Positions 43,953 through 55,237 of a DNA stretch of 64,000 bases are shown here, piece by piece (the first letter of the stretch is position 1; each line of letters begins with the position of its first letter). Made by a program: the position numbers and the translations under genes. The notes under the pieces are model-generated. The model searched no databases, had not been told where the DNA came from, and saw only the letters and a list, made by a program, of their open reading frames with translations. Source of the stretch: Boswellia sacra (Eukaryota; Streptophyta; Magnoliopsida; Sapindales; Burseraceae); assembly GCA_013180625.2 (NCBI GenBank), contig SNVD02002485.1, positions 1 to 64,000 of the forward strand, in the 5' to 3' direction.

Positions 43953-46395
43953 TTGTAGACCATCACATCCCAACACCTATAAAGCTAATTCATTATATCC
44001 CATTTATAAGGTTACTCAGTCATGCACCTGGTGTTATACATTCATAAAATGTCCTCTTGATTCAGACATTCATAAAATGTCCTCTTGGTTCAGACATTAA
44101 TACTGCAAATGGATGGTAGGCTCAATGGGAAACTTGATATATTGAAGATGAATCCTCTGCAATGGAAAATTAACTGTCTCACTGTCAATTGAGCACAACC
44201 CTCGAACTCAACCTTAAAATCCCAACTTTTACCTTTCTTGAAAATTTTCATGTTTCATCCACCGCTTAGCACTATTTCAATTATGCTTACTGATCACATT
44301 TGAACCACTAAGCAACATATGTTTTCAAATGGAGTAAATAACCAGGTGTTACAGGTAGTTTATTGCGTCCAAGGAAACCTTTATCAGCCATGCTATTATG
44401 ATCATCTTCTGTTATATCTTACAGCAAAGTTTCTAATAATCAATGTCACATCTCAAATCACCAGTGAATGACCTCGATGGACTAGTTTATAAGGTTTAGT
44501 TTCCCTTAACTAAATATTGGATTAAAAAAGATGATTATGTGAAGTCCAAAAACAAATCTGTGGTGAAAGACGCATACTTTGAAGCTCACAGCAGACACTC
44601 TACTTGATGAAATAATTGTTTCTCATGACAATCAATAGTCAACATGTATTACCAGTCACATGCTTTGGAAAATCATTGTTGTGTTTTCATAATTCTTAAA
44701 TGAAAAAAGCATTACGAAGAGCTCAAATATGTTTATCCAGTTTAATAGCGGTCATTACCTTAAATTCAACTTTACTAGTGGTTCATAATTTCACCAAACA
44801 AACTGCAGCTTCAAAGTCCATTGATAACCCTGCACATATAATATATGAACCCCTCAGTGTCATCCTCAAAGTTAATGTAGCAACTAAACTTAGCTACTTA
44901 GACGTCAGTAAATATCAGTAGTAAATAGTAATTAACTTCAAAAGCTACAAATTGAATGTAACAAAGAAGCTATCAAGGGACCATGCGGGGCACAATCACA
45001 TTGATAACTTTATAACGAAAAATATCCACAAAAGTTAATACCTAAATAGTAAACAATAAAAAGAAATATTGCCCAGAAACCTAAACAATAAAGTGAATAT
45101 GAGTGAAAGCAGGTAAAGAAGTATCACATGCATAGCTGCAACTACAGTGATTGTCAGAGGTAGGCCACTGAAATATCAAACCTGGACGCTCAGCCCATTG
45201 ATGGCTTTTTGAGAAACGAGCAAATGATAGGATTGGTGATAATAAGCACCAAAGTGTTTCTCCGATTAGTCGCCAATGCCACAAGGACCTCAACATCCAC
45301 AGCATACCAAAGATTGAAACACAAACCAACTTAAAATATTTTCTGATCGATTTCACCCAAATCATAATTTTGTAAAATCATCAGTTCCGAACATATATAA
45401 AAGTGCGATTAGTAAAAGCCTCGGCAAGCGAGGTTTTGTCTAGTTACGAATGACCATAGACTTAAACAACCAATAACGGATAAATCTTCTTCTTGTGATC
45501 ATCATATAAAATGAGTAAGTAATTGAAAATTATTCTAAAAAGTTAACTATCATTTTGTTGAGCCAATTTGCTTCTATTATTTGAACTCTATCTGAACTTC
45601 TACCCAGAAATCAATGAAATAACCACTTGATTCATCCGTCAGTAATGAACTGGATGGTGGCTCAAAAAGAACCTTGATCTAAAGCTTATATTGCAATGCG
45701 AACTTGTCTCTCTTTCAATGGAGGATAACACAGACGAGAATTTTGGACTTGAAATCTGAACTTAGCATTACCTTAAGTTCAACTTTGTGAGTTTTCTATC
45801 ATCATCAAACGAGCTACTTCTTCACAAGCCAACCATTGTTGACCATACGTATAATATGTCAGGTTGTCATTCTTAGAGTCAGACCAACCAACTTGTGCTG
45901 CTTAAACATCACTGACTATTAGAATTCTTCAAAAGCTACAACATAATGCAACAAAGAAATTACTCAGGTACGGGGTACCGTGCATTCTGTGATACAAGGC
46001 AAAACTATACAAAAAATAAAATTAAAAAAAAAAAAGCACACTAAAAGGATATTTACAAAAACCATGAAAAATCTATGTTTGGAAAGAGAGACTTTATCTT
46101 AATTTGGACAGGGCATCAAATATAGAAAACCTATTAATATTACCCGGGAAATGTTAGAAATTTAAAATGTATGAATAAAATAAAACCCTAATCTTTTATG
46201 TACTTTTAGGATAAGAAATAAGAAATATAATTAAAAATAAGTAATAGAAGCACTAATTAGCACACTAATAATAATGATAATCAAAATTCTAGTTGGAATT
46301 ATTATGAAAGATAGGCAGATAAATTACTATTAGGTTTACAGAGAAACAATGAGAAGCTTCAGCAACCAAAAAGCAGAGAGTCTGCAGAAAGAAAC
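43953..46395. repeat. Intergenic region with a diverged duplication
   Basis: Segments near 44,755-45,060 and 45,770-46,080 share ordered landmarks such as 'ttaccttaaattcaacttt' / 'ttaccttaagttcaacttt' and 'cttcaaaagctaca...atg(t)aacaaagaa'. The spacing is about 1.0 kb. No gene is seen. It lies downstream of the TNL pseudogene and may reflect an old local duplication in a resistance-gene cluster. Confidence 0.4.
44041..44096. repeat. 28-bp tandem duplication
   Basis: 'ttcataaaatgtcctcttg' plus nine bases is repeated directly, with one difference. Confidence 0.9.
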
Positions 46396-47299
46396 TTACA
46401 TTGAAAAGTTCAACAAAGAGAGAGCAATGAACCACATCCTGTTGATTTGGTTTGTGCAATTTCTCTTAGGACGTGGTTCCACTTCCTCTTCATTAGATCT
46501 GCCATTTCCACTTCCACTCGTGTTAGCATCATGGGATTTCCTTTTAGTGCAATCGGCCACAGTCGTTTCCACTAAATCTTCACTGGTGGCAGCAAATATC
46601 TCATTGATAGTGTTGGTTGCCATCATGTTCAGTTGTTCATACACTGGACAGAACCCTCAGTATTTCAACTTGTAAACTTCTTTTGGCCTATTGCTATAAA
46701 TAACTCCAGGGAATGCGCTGAACTCAAATAAGACAGCTTTGAAATCACCCTTAGGTAGTGTATTCATACAAGGACTTTATCCCGGTAATGGGTGATCTGA
46801 CAAAACAACCCCATTTAAATAACTGACATAAACTTTCCATTTAAAGCCTTCGTGACTGGATTGAAAATGGTAATTGCATTTGATTCCAATAACTTTTTCA
46901 CAATATTTCCTCTCAAATGCAATTACAGGTGTTAGTGCAAATCCGACCAACCTTCTGTTACACCAACGCTGAGGTAGCTCAATAGTTATCGAAGATCCTG
47001 AGCTTCGATAGCTGAATCAGTCAGGACTTTCACTCCCAGGTAAGCATAAGTTGATTTGAGGTATTACACCAAATACCTATAATATGAAATTAAATCATGT
47101 TAATCTGACGATAGGGACTCTCAGAGGCGAAATTAAGAGAGAAAGAAAGAGTAACCTTTTCATATAAAAGTCTTGGTGCTGCAGTTGCTATACTTTGAAT
47201 TCTTTGCTTTGAATTCTCTGACTTATGATTCAATTTCATGCAATTTGTAAACATGAAGGCCATTTGATACCTTGAATATTCACCCAATTGCTTGGATAC

Positions 47300-47765
47300 T
47301 GTTGATGCACGATTTCCGGAAGGCCGGGAACCGGGTCGGAGCTCGAGTCGTACGTCGGGTCCAATCCTGCGAGCACAGAAAAACAGTCAGGGGTGCCGGC
47401 GGTGGTGCCGGCGAAGACCCTCCGACGCTCAAGTCAGTTTCCGGTACTCCGAAATTTTTTGAGAGAATTTCCTAGAGAGAGAAGCTCTCAAAAGTGAAGG
47501 AAATTTAGAGAGAGAATGAGTTTAGAAAAGTGTGCATACCTTGAGCAATAATTCGGAGGGTTTATATAGGAGTCAGGATGGGCCATTGTGGGACCCAGAT
47601 AATGGGCCCAAATAATGGGCTTCAGTAATGGGCTTACTGTATTAGAAATAATTGAGTTAGGATGGGTCATTGTGGGACCCAGACAATGGGTCCAAATAAT
47701 GGGCTTCAGTAATGGGCTTACTGTATTAGAAATAATTGAGGCCCAATATTGTTATGGCCATAACA
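47300..47765 (-). repeat. 3' LTR of G
   Basis: From 'tgttgatgcacgattt' to 'gttatggccataaca'. It contains a direct duplication of about 80 bases ('aggatggg(c/t)cattgtggga...attgag', 47,575-47,738). Confidence 0.95.
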
Positions 47766-47780
47766 GTAGTCCCCCCCAGG
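47766..47780 (-). other. Polypurine tract of G
   Basis: On the minus strand 'cctgggggggactac' lies directly before the 3' LTR. Confidence 0.75.
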
Positions 47781-47900
47781 CCCAAGTTGACCAATGGGTC
47801 GGCGTAGGGACTATTTAGTTGTTCTGGTCTATAAATTAAATGTATTAGGGGGCCGGCCCAAAGATGTGATTTATTACACATGCATGCTTAGTGTGGCTTA

Positions 47901-47926
47901 AACCCTAAATTGGGGCTCTATATAAG
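47901..47926 (+). promoter_or_regulatory. Promoter elements of the antisense gene in G
   Basis: A telo-box-like 'aaaccctaaa' (47,900-47,909) is followed by a good plant TATA box 'ctatataag' (47,918-47,926). Transcription would start around 47,950 and run left to right, against the element's own genes. Confidence 0.55.
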
Positions 47927-47949
47927 ACACATGTGTTGGGGAGTAGGGT

Positions 47950-48236
47950 TTACTCAAAAATAGGAGAAAGCACCTTGGAGGCAAGTAGTGTAAGTGACCC
48001 CGTCAAACAGAACTCTTCAATCCGAGCAAGCCGCCACAAGTAAGTACTTTTTTCTTGCGTATATACTTTAGAATGCATGGATTAGGTTTAATTTTTGTGC
48101 TTATTATTGTCTTGTCTATATTTTTTTTCTTTTTTTTTTTGGTCAATGTAAAAATTCTGTACGGATTATGCCCTATGTGTGTGTATGTGATTGTGTGAGA
48201 ATGTGCAAGTGTTTGCATATTTTTTTTCCCTTGCAG
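47950..48236 (+). other. Leader exon and first intron of the antisense gene
   Basis: A strong donor 'ccacaa|gtaagtac' at 48,040 and a strong acceptor 'tttcccttgcag|g' at 48,236 frame a 197-base T-rich intron. The leader exon has no long open frame. Confidence 0.5.
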
Positions 48237-48409
48237 GTTCGAGTGTGAAAGAAGAAGAAACAAGTGTGTGTGTTCGGGGGTGAAAGAAGAAAAGCGAGAG
48301 TGTGAGAGGGAGGGCAAGCTCATGTGGGCGAGCGGCGTGCACAGCAAGCTCGCGAGGGCGATCTGCTAGGCGCGCATGCGAGGCGTGCTGCACGCAGGGG
48401 GAGAGCCTT

Positions 48410-48880
48410 GTGTGCGCAAGGGCGAGCAGGCGAGGGCCTGGGCACGCGGGCATGTCTTCGCAAGGTCCTGGGCGCGCGGGAGTGACTCCGCGAAGCCCTG
48501 GGCGAGGCCTTGGGCGCGCGGGATCGATCCTGCGAGGCCCTTGTGTGCGCAAGGGCGAGCAGGCGAGGGCCTGGGCACGCGGACACGTCTTCGCGAGGTC
48601 CTGGGCGCACGGGAGTGACTCCGCGAAGCCCTGGGCATGCAGGCGAGGCCTTGGGCGCGCGGGATCGATGCTGCGAGGCCCTGGGCGCGCGAGCGAGCTG
48701 CTGCGAGACCCTGGGCGCGCGGGCGAGCTGCTGCGAGACCCTGGGTGCGCGGGCGCGATGCTGCGAGGCCCTGGGCGCGGGGGCGAGCTGCTGCGAGACC
48801 CTGGGCACGCGGGCGCGATGCTGCGAGGCCCCTGGTGCGCGGGGGCGAGCTCCCGAGGCGCTGGGCGCGCAGAGGGCGAG
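48410..48880. repeat. GC-rich 30-bp tandem repeats in G
   Basis: Units of the type 'gggcgcgcgggcgagctgct' plus ten bases (30 bp) repeat at least six times at 48,655-48,840. The same material is arranged upstream in a longer unit of about 130 bases (48,405 and 48,535). Because the unit is ten codons, all six frames stay open and give long Arg/Ala/Gly-rich products; I do not believe these are genes. Confidence 0.85.
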
Positions 48881-49009
48881 CCCACGAGGCGCGGGCTGCG
48901 CTGCATGCGGCATGTAGCGTTTACACAGCGTGCAGGGACCCCTCCGAAGAAATTCGGGTTAATGCGGGGCCGTCTCAGCAATTTTTGGAATTCCATTTTT
49001 CAACTGTGG

Positions 49010-49225
49010 GGGTGTTCCTGCAAAATTTTGAAACTTTTATTTAAAATCGCGGGGTGTTTTCGCGAAATTTCAAACCTTGATTTAAAATCGCGGGGGTGTT
49101 TCCACGAATTTTTGAACTTTGATTTTAATTCGCGGTGGTGTTTCCGCAAATTTTTAAACTTTAATTTTTATTCGCGGGGGTATTTCCGCGAATTTTCAAA
49201 CTTTAATTTTTACACTCCCGCGAAC
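49010..49225. repeat. About 42-bp tandem repeats
   Basis: Four to five units containing 'tcgcgggggtgtttccgcga' followed by 'atttttaaactttgattt' in diverged form. Confidence 0.75.
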
Positions 49226-49356
49226 TTTTCAAAGTATTTTTCAAGAGCTATTTTGAAAAACCTTCAATACAGTCCCCCAACATATTTTTTTTTTCATCTC
49301 TTCCTTCCTGCAATAGACTTGGTTTGATGACTAACGACCCCTCTTTGACTGTGCAG

Positions 49357-51601
49357 ATGGCTAGAGTTAAAACCACTGTGAAAGTGCTACGGGGGGAATC
49401 GAGTCATCAAACCCAGTCTTCAAGGGATAAAGATCATGTGAGTAACCGTAAAGAAGTTAATGAGTTTTACCAAAACTTCTTCGGTCAGGATCGTGAGTTA
49501 GGACAGAATTCTGTTAACCACAAGGTGGTAGATGCTGAGGGGGAGAGCGACTGATTGTCCTCTGCTACCTCAGATAGTGAGCCGGAGGTTGAAAAGTGGT
49601 GGGAGGCCGACCATATTGATAATCAACTCCTAGACGATCGATTAAAAATATATAGAGCCCATTTTCTTATCCCGGCCTCAGTCATCCTATTTCTTCCAAG
49701 GAAAGGCGATCGATGGAGTAGGCCACCGCGAGGTGTCATTGGTTTAAGCCTAGAGTTATTGAGAGCTGGTCTCCGGGTGCCTTTTGATAATTATGTTCGT
49801 CGGATGCTCGATGCTATGGGCATTGCCCCTACCCAACTGTCGGCCAATGGATGGAGACTCCTGATAGCTTTTCAAAGTTTATTCAGAAGTGCAGGCCTTG
49901 GTGATCCTACCACCAACCATGTTAAGCACATTTTTGTCATTCACCTACCGAATGGAGAGAAGACGGGTTACTATTATATATCCCAGCGAGGGAAGACGGA
50001 TGACCCCAACCGCCTTTTTGGCATCCCCTCCCATGTGAAAGAATGGAAGTATAAACAATTCTGGTGTGGTGGCAGTTGGAAGTATCAAGAAGGTGCTCGT
50101 CCCAAAGGGGAGAAGTTGAGGATCAGGAGGCGTTTTGGTCCTTGTGGTACCCTATTATAATGATACCCTATCTGTCTTTATTATGACAACTCTTGATCAA
50201 CTGACATTCTCTTCTGTTTTTATTACAGCTCCTTGGACCAAACGCCCGCTGTTATCTCAGAAACAGAGAGACGACTTGCAAGTGGTACTCAGGTTACCCG
50301 TGAACTCGAAGAACGTGAATAGCCTCACTGATCGGGAGCAATTGGTCCGTCTTGGCTTATCACCTCCAATTCCTCAGGAAGGTAAGCTTGATCATTCCTT
50401 TCTGATCTTACTTCATCAAGCATGTGCTTGTTGTCTTACCAGTTTTATTTTCGCGTAGGACTATTTCCTTTACATCCTACCAAGAAGCAATTTGCTCAAC
50501 TTGTAGCCAAGATGCCGCTTAAGCCCTTCACTCATGACAGGCCTGGTTCTTCCCAGAAGAAACAGAGCGGAAGTCCTCCAACTCTTGGACCTTCAAAGAG
50601 GAGAGCCAGTGGTCACAAGGAGATTCCCGTACGGAAGCCGGTTCCTGATAGGTCGACCTCTGTTCAGCCTGCGGATGAAGTGGCAGCCTCAAAGCCTACT
50701 GGGAGCAAGTTACCCTCAGCCTCTCAACTACCCAAGCGTTTTACCTTTGACAGTACGGGCTTTCAGAGTGGCTCAACATGTGGAGACTACCTTCGGGAAT
50801 TGTCTCAAAGTGCTGCACGTCTCATGCCTACCAATGTCTTTCCAGAGAATGTAAAACTCACATACTTCGATGTGATCGCTGTCGGGATGGGCATCATACT
50901 TCAGGTTGGGTTTTACTAAGACCCTTTCTCTCTGTTTTTTTTTTTATACTCTTGAAAGTCATGCCTTATCTCTTTTCCTCTCTTTGCCTTTCTTTCTGTA
51001 GGCGACAGGACCCTTAGCTCAAGGAGAGTCTACTAACACCAACCTCCTCAAGGAAGTGAACCACCTCACTTCTGAGGTTGACGACTGGAAGGCGAAACAT
51101 CTAGTCTGCCTCGACAACTTAACCGAAACAGAAAGGAAGATGGCAGAGATGAAGGAACAGATGGGCAGAATAAAAGCAGACCTGTCCGAAGCCAAGAAGG
51201 AGGCAGCTATCCAACATAAGAGGGCCAATGATCTTGGCCAAGAGCTTCGGGAGAGGGCGGTCGCTAAGCAAAGTAGGATTGACAAAGCAGTAGCTCGCTT
51301 CCGTAGGGGTCGTATCTATCAGCAAGCTATGGAACGCTCCTATATTGATGGAGTCAATGGGGTGCGTAGATGGTTCCATGACCGCTACCCAGAGATTGAT
51401 CAGTCTCCCATAGCTGAAGAGTTAAACTTGGTGGCAGAGTCTATCCTGACAGCAAACTCTGATCTTGAGCAATTCCACCGCCTCATCCTTAAAGATGAGG
51501 ATTACGAGTCGACATTGGACACAGCAGCCTGGGAGGCCAAGCAAGGCGACTCTACCTCATCATCTTCAGATGAAGAAGGAGATGATGAGGCCACTTCTTA
51601 G
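49357..51601 (+). CDS. Antisense spliced gene of element G, Transposase_28-like ('putative gypsy-type transposon')
   Basis: Coding exons 49,357-50,146; 50,229-50,381; 50,459-50,904; 51,002-51,601, all with GT-AG borders and matching phases. The start ATG follows the acceptor 'tgtgcag' directly. The first exon contains 'RDKDHVSNRKEVNEF' and then the family core: 'FLIPASVILFLPRKGDRW', 'IGLSLELLRAGLRVPF', 'RRMLDAMGIAPTQLSANGWR'. I recognise this as the plant domain named Transposase (putative) gypsy type. The last exon has a long coiled coil (Glu/Lys/Arg-rich, from about 51,050 to 51,290) and ends in an acidic 'SSSSDEEGDDEATS' tail. An in-frame TGA lies at 49,552-49,554; an alternative 81-base intron (49,493-49,573, GT...AG) would remove it without changing the frame. 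The function is unknown. It converges with gag-protease on the other strand. Confidence 0.7.
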
Positions 51602-51990
51602 AGATATTTGGAATTCTTCCAACTAGGTAGATGCTCATTCATAGGGAATAATCATATCAAGGCTGCTCTCTAGGCCTTGACTTTACCTTTCACTGTCTTT
51701 ACTTTCAGTTCAATGTACTAGGTGAGGATTTATCCTTACTTGGACTATATGTGTGGCATTCCTCAACCAATTTTGAAATAATAAGAACTCTAAGAATTTT
51801 TTTTTTTTCTGGTGGTGTATTCTTTTACTCTTTCCATCTCCTTGCAACTCGATCATACATGAGCTTTAAAGATGTACGATTTGAAATACAATAAACTGAA
51901 CATTTTATTAGTAATCTCTTTATTGGTCTCCTTATGGGAGTTGTTACATATGCATAAGTTCCTAGAAGGAGTTGCATATACAAAGAGATT
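51602..51990. other. Convergent 3' region between the antisense gene and the pol remnant
   Basis: AT-rich; contains 'gaaataataagaac' (51,775) and a T-run that may serve as the 3' end signal of the antisense transcript. No further gene. Confidence 0.4.
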
Positions 51991-52195
51991 ACGGGTAGTA
52001 CTTCTTTGAGTGCTCAATACTCCATGGATGACGGAGCAACCTCCCCTCCACGGTGACCAGCCTGTAGGTGCCTGGTCGGATGAGAGCTTTGACTCTATAA
52101 AGACCTTCCCAGTTAGGCCCCAATGCTCCATCAATGGGATCTCGAGTACTTCGTAGTACTTGCCCACTTAGCTTATGCCCACGGAAGGTTCTCCT
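51991..52195 (-). pseudogene. Integrase C-terminal end of G
   Basis: The minus strand reads 'DGALGPNWEGLYRVKALIRP', 'GTYRLVTVEGRLL' and 'HPWSIEHSKKYYP'. This is the conserved C-terminal end of Tat-lineage integrases. It sits directly after the protease, so reverse transcriptase, RNase H and the integrase core have been lost in one deletion. Confidence 0.75.
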
Positions 52196-52737
52196 TGAAT
52201 TATTAATAGCTTATGTGTCTTCTCTTTAAAAGCCATGTGGTAGCATTCTTGAGAAGTTCGTTGTTCACCTTTAACTTCTCCTATCCCGGCGGGTGTTGAA
52301 AATTTCAGGACATGATGATAGACACCCATCACGGCCTTAAAGTTGTAAAGTGATGGCCGTCCAAGAATGGCGTTATAAACACACGGATGATCTACTACGA
52401 GAAAGTCCACAATCTTGGTTGTCTGTAGGGAACCTTCTCCCAAGGTCACTGGTAACGAAATTACTCCTTCGGGAATAACGTTTCCTCTAGCGAATCCTAT
52501 CAGGAAAGTTTGGATGCCTCTCATATCTTTTCGGTTAAGACCTAACCGATCAAATGCATCCAATGACATAATGTCAGCTGAGCTCCCGTTGTCAATCAAT
52601 ACTCTTCGTTGCCTTTTATTGGCCACTATTACTGTGAGGACCAAGGCATCACAATGTGGATGATGAATACCCTGCGCATCTTGCGATGAAAAGGAGATAA
52701 CATCACGATACCCAACATTGGTGGAGGAGGCTGTCAA
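52168..52737 (-). CDS. Aspartic protease of G
   Basis: Open for 189 codons on the minus strand. It has the Tat-type retropepsin pattern 'RRVLIDNGSSADIMSLDAF' with active site Asp-Asn-Gly (instead of the usual DTG/DSG, as is common in this lineage), 'LPVTLGE', 'FLVVDHPCVYNAILGRPSLY' and 'ECYHMAFK'. It would process the gag precursor in the particle. The C-terminal 15-20 residues come from sequence beyond the deletion point. The frame joins the gag at 52,843 only across a stop. Confidence 0.75.
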   Translation of the reverse strand: MTASSTNVGYRDVISFSSQDAQGIHHPHCDALVLTVIVANKRQRRVLIDNGSSADIMSLDAFDRLGLNRKDMRGIQTFLIGFARGNVIPEGVISLPVTLGEGSLQTTKIVDFLVVDHPCVYNAILGRPSLYNFKAVMGVYHHVLKFSTPAGIGEVKGEQRTSQECYHMAFKEKTHKLLIIQGEPSVGIS

Positions 52738-52842
52738 GTTGACTTCGTGGCGAGGGAGTTCATATCTTGCTTACCTAGCTAGGTGCCTTCGGGCTTGGGA
52801 ACTTGAACCAGCCACTACTCCCCCAAAAATTGTGGCTACTTC

Positions 52843-54697
52843 TTATAACGGTTCCTTCCCTTTGTCATTCCTGTTGGATGGTTCAGGGGGCTGATAAATG
52901 TATTCTTGTAGCTGGCCATCCTTAATAAGACCCTCGATTTGTCTCCTCAGTTTGAAACAGTCTGCAGTATTATGACCATGAGCCTGGTGGAAATGACAAT
53001 ACTTTCTCTTGTCTCTCGTTTTTGGATTCGACCGTAAGGGGGCAGGTTCTTTCAGTAGAACTTTATCTTTGATTTCTTTCAAGATATCATGCTGTGGCAT
53101 GTTAAGTAATGTGAAAGTACGGTGCTCCTCTTGGGGTTGATCATTATGCTCTTGGCGGGGTTGGGTGGATGACCCTTGCAACAAGAGACGATCATTTCTA
53201 AATGTATCTCGCACGGAGCGTCGATCCGCGGTTGATCTTTGATTTCTATCATGATGCTCTCTTCTGTGATTGCCATACGTCCGTCCATTTGTACGTGAGG
53301 AATTAGGCGTCACCGAAGCCTGCCCAGGGTAATTTGCTTGAAAAATTTCCTCTGCATCAGCATGGCTAGAGATCCTTGCTAATGCTTCTTGGTACGTGCG
53401 TGGGAGGTTAACAGAGAATTCCCATGCTAGAGGGAGCTCCCCTCTGATTCCTTGAACCAAACCTTGCATAGCGTAATCATCGTTAAATAGATCCACTCGG
53501 GCAACCTCCCGCTGATATCTGTCCACAAACGCACGGAGGGATTCATTACGACCCTGCTTGATTGACAGAAGGCTCTGTGTTGGTCGACTTCTTGTCTTCA
53601 TATTGCTAAAATGTGTGAGGAAGCTACGAGCAAGTTCATCAAAGCTGGAGATGGATGCAGCTGGTAGCCTTCTATACCATTGCTTTGCAGATCCTCCTAG
53701 GGTAAGAGAAAAAGTTCTACACATGATTCCCCCTGAGGCCCCTTGTATCTCCATATAAGAAATAAAAGAGTCTAAATGCTCTCGGGGGTCCGTCGTCCCT
53801 TGGTACAGCTCAAGTTGCGGCATCCAGAATCCGTATGGGTATCTTTCCCTAAGGATATCTTCAGCAAAGGGTGATTCCTATTGTGGACGATCATCTTCTT
53901 CTCCTCCTGAACGCTTAATCAACTTCTCCAGTTTATGGATTTTTTCATCCATTTCTCGCTTGAACTCCATAATGATTATCCGATGTCTCCTCCCCTGAGA
54001 CATCCATTGGGACAATATCTGGGCGATGATTCTTAACTCTAGGTGGTGAGCTGGGGCGATTTCTCTTTGACTGATAATTACCCCCCGGAGCGTAAGGACC
54101 ATGATAAGAATAAGCTGGCTGATCAATATTACTTCCCCTTGGTCCCTGCTCAACGCTTGTATGGCGCTTCTTATTCAAAGAGTGTCAAAGGTCTACTGCT
54201 GCTAATTGTTGTTCAGATATGATGTGCGAGGGAGAGGGAATCTTTGGGCGACCATCCCTTCCTTGAACAATAGGATGGGGAAGATTCGGTTGAATGACCT
54301 GATGGCGAGGCAATCCAATAGTCTGGGCGACTATATCAGGACGCCTACCAACATCCGTCTGGACATTAGGTACTACCATGGCACTAATTGGGTTATTCCC
54401 AGCAGTGTTTGTAGCCTGTTGAGCACTTTGCTCAAATGCTTGGTTGAACATAGTCACCATACGATTCATCTGTTCACTGAAATTTCGCATGGTATGTTCC
54501 ATGGTAGTTAACCGATTCGCCTTGCCCTTCCTCGATCTTCTAAGTGGAAGTCGGGGTTGCCTGAGGTTAGGCCCCACCCCAGAGGATATCACTAAAGCTC
54601 TCCCTGTGTCAACTATCCTTCGGCGTCGGGGAGGCGCTTCGACCTCGATTTCTTCGTCAACCTCTAGGGAGGTTGAGTGTTGGGATTCGTGACTCAT
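52843..54697 (-). pseudogene. Gag of G (Tat lineage)
   Basis: It starts at ATG 54,697 ('MSHESQHSTSLEVDEEIEVE'), about 75 bases after the primer site. A basic N-terminal part is followed by a stop at 54,182-54,184, then a frame change near 53,970. From 53,823 it is open for 326 codons: 'MPQLELYQGTTDPREHLDSF', 'LTLGGSAKQWYRRLPAASI', 'SFDELARSFLTHFSNMKTR', 'ESLRAFVDRYQREV', then an Arg/Asn/His-rich linker and a CHHC knuckle 'CHFHQAHGHNTADC'. The long open piece may still be translatable. The product forms the particle shell. Confidence 0.8.
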
Positions 54698-54750
54698 GGT
54701 GTGTTTGAGTACGTTTGGATGGGAGCAACAACTAAAGAGGCTTAGATTGT

Positions 54751-54772
54751 CGTTCCCACAGACGGCGCCAAC
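54751..54772 (-). other. Primer-binding site of G
   Basis: The minus strand reads 'gttggcgccgtctgtggga' directly inside the 5' LTR, a common Tat-like primer site. Confidence 0.75.
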
Positions 54773-55237
54773 TGTTGATGCACGATTTCTGGAAGGCCGG
54801 GAACCGGGTCGGAGCTCGAGTCGTACGTCGGGTCCAATCCTGCGAGCACAGAAAAACAGTCAGAGGTGCCGACGGTGGTACCGACGAAGACCCTCTGACG
54901 CTCAGTCAGTTTCTGGCACTCCAGAATTTTCTGGAAAAATTTTCTAGAGAGAGAAGCTCTCAAAAGTGAAGGAAATTTAGAGAGAGAATGAGTTCAGAAA
55001 AGTGTGCATACCTTGAGCAATAATTCGGAGGGTTTATATAGGAGTCAGGATGGGCCATTGTGGGATCCAGATAATGGACCCAAATAATGGGCTTCAGTAA
55101 TGGGCTTACTGTATTAGAAATAATTGAGCTAGGATGGGTCATTGTGGGACCCAGACAATGGGCCCAAATAATGGGCTTCAGTAATGGGCTTACTGTATTA
55201 GAAATAATTGAGGCCCAATATTGTTATGGCCATAACA
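54773..55237 (-). repeat. 5' LTR of G
   Basis: 465 bp, the partner of 47,300-47,765, containing a 'gtttatataggag' TATA-like core and the internal duplication of about 80 bases. Confidence 0.95.

Larger units (their letters stand above)
47300..55237 (-). mobile_element. Tat-like Ty3/gypsy element G, non-autonomous, with an antisense gene
   Basis: The LTRs are 47,300-47,765 and 54,773-55,237, with target duplication 'gatac' (47,295-47,299 and 55,238-55,242). On its own (minus) strand it codes for gag and protease, then the very end of integrase. On the plus strand it carries a spliced gene with its own TATA box, running toward the gag-protease unit. It is inserted in the LRR exon of the TNL pseudogene. 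By eye the LTRs differ at about 20 places, so it is fairly young compared with its neighbours. Confidence 0.9.

Noticed and set aside
46349..46675. Plus-strand frame of 108 codons
   Set aside because: Lies opposite the TNL terminal exon, whose minus-strand reading continues the post-LRR domain.
48302..49327. Plus-strand open frame of 341 codons and several long frames on both strands around it
   Set aside because: All are produced by a 30-bp GC-rich tandem repeat that keeps every frame open; composition is Arg/Ala/Gly-rich with no domain.
49357..51601. The antisense gene as a normal host gene
   Set aside because: It lies inside the LTRs of G and its core domain belongs to a family found in plant gypsy-type elements.
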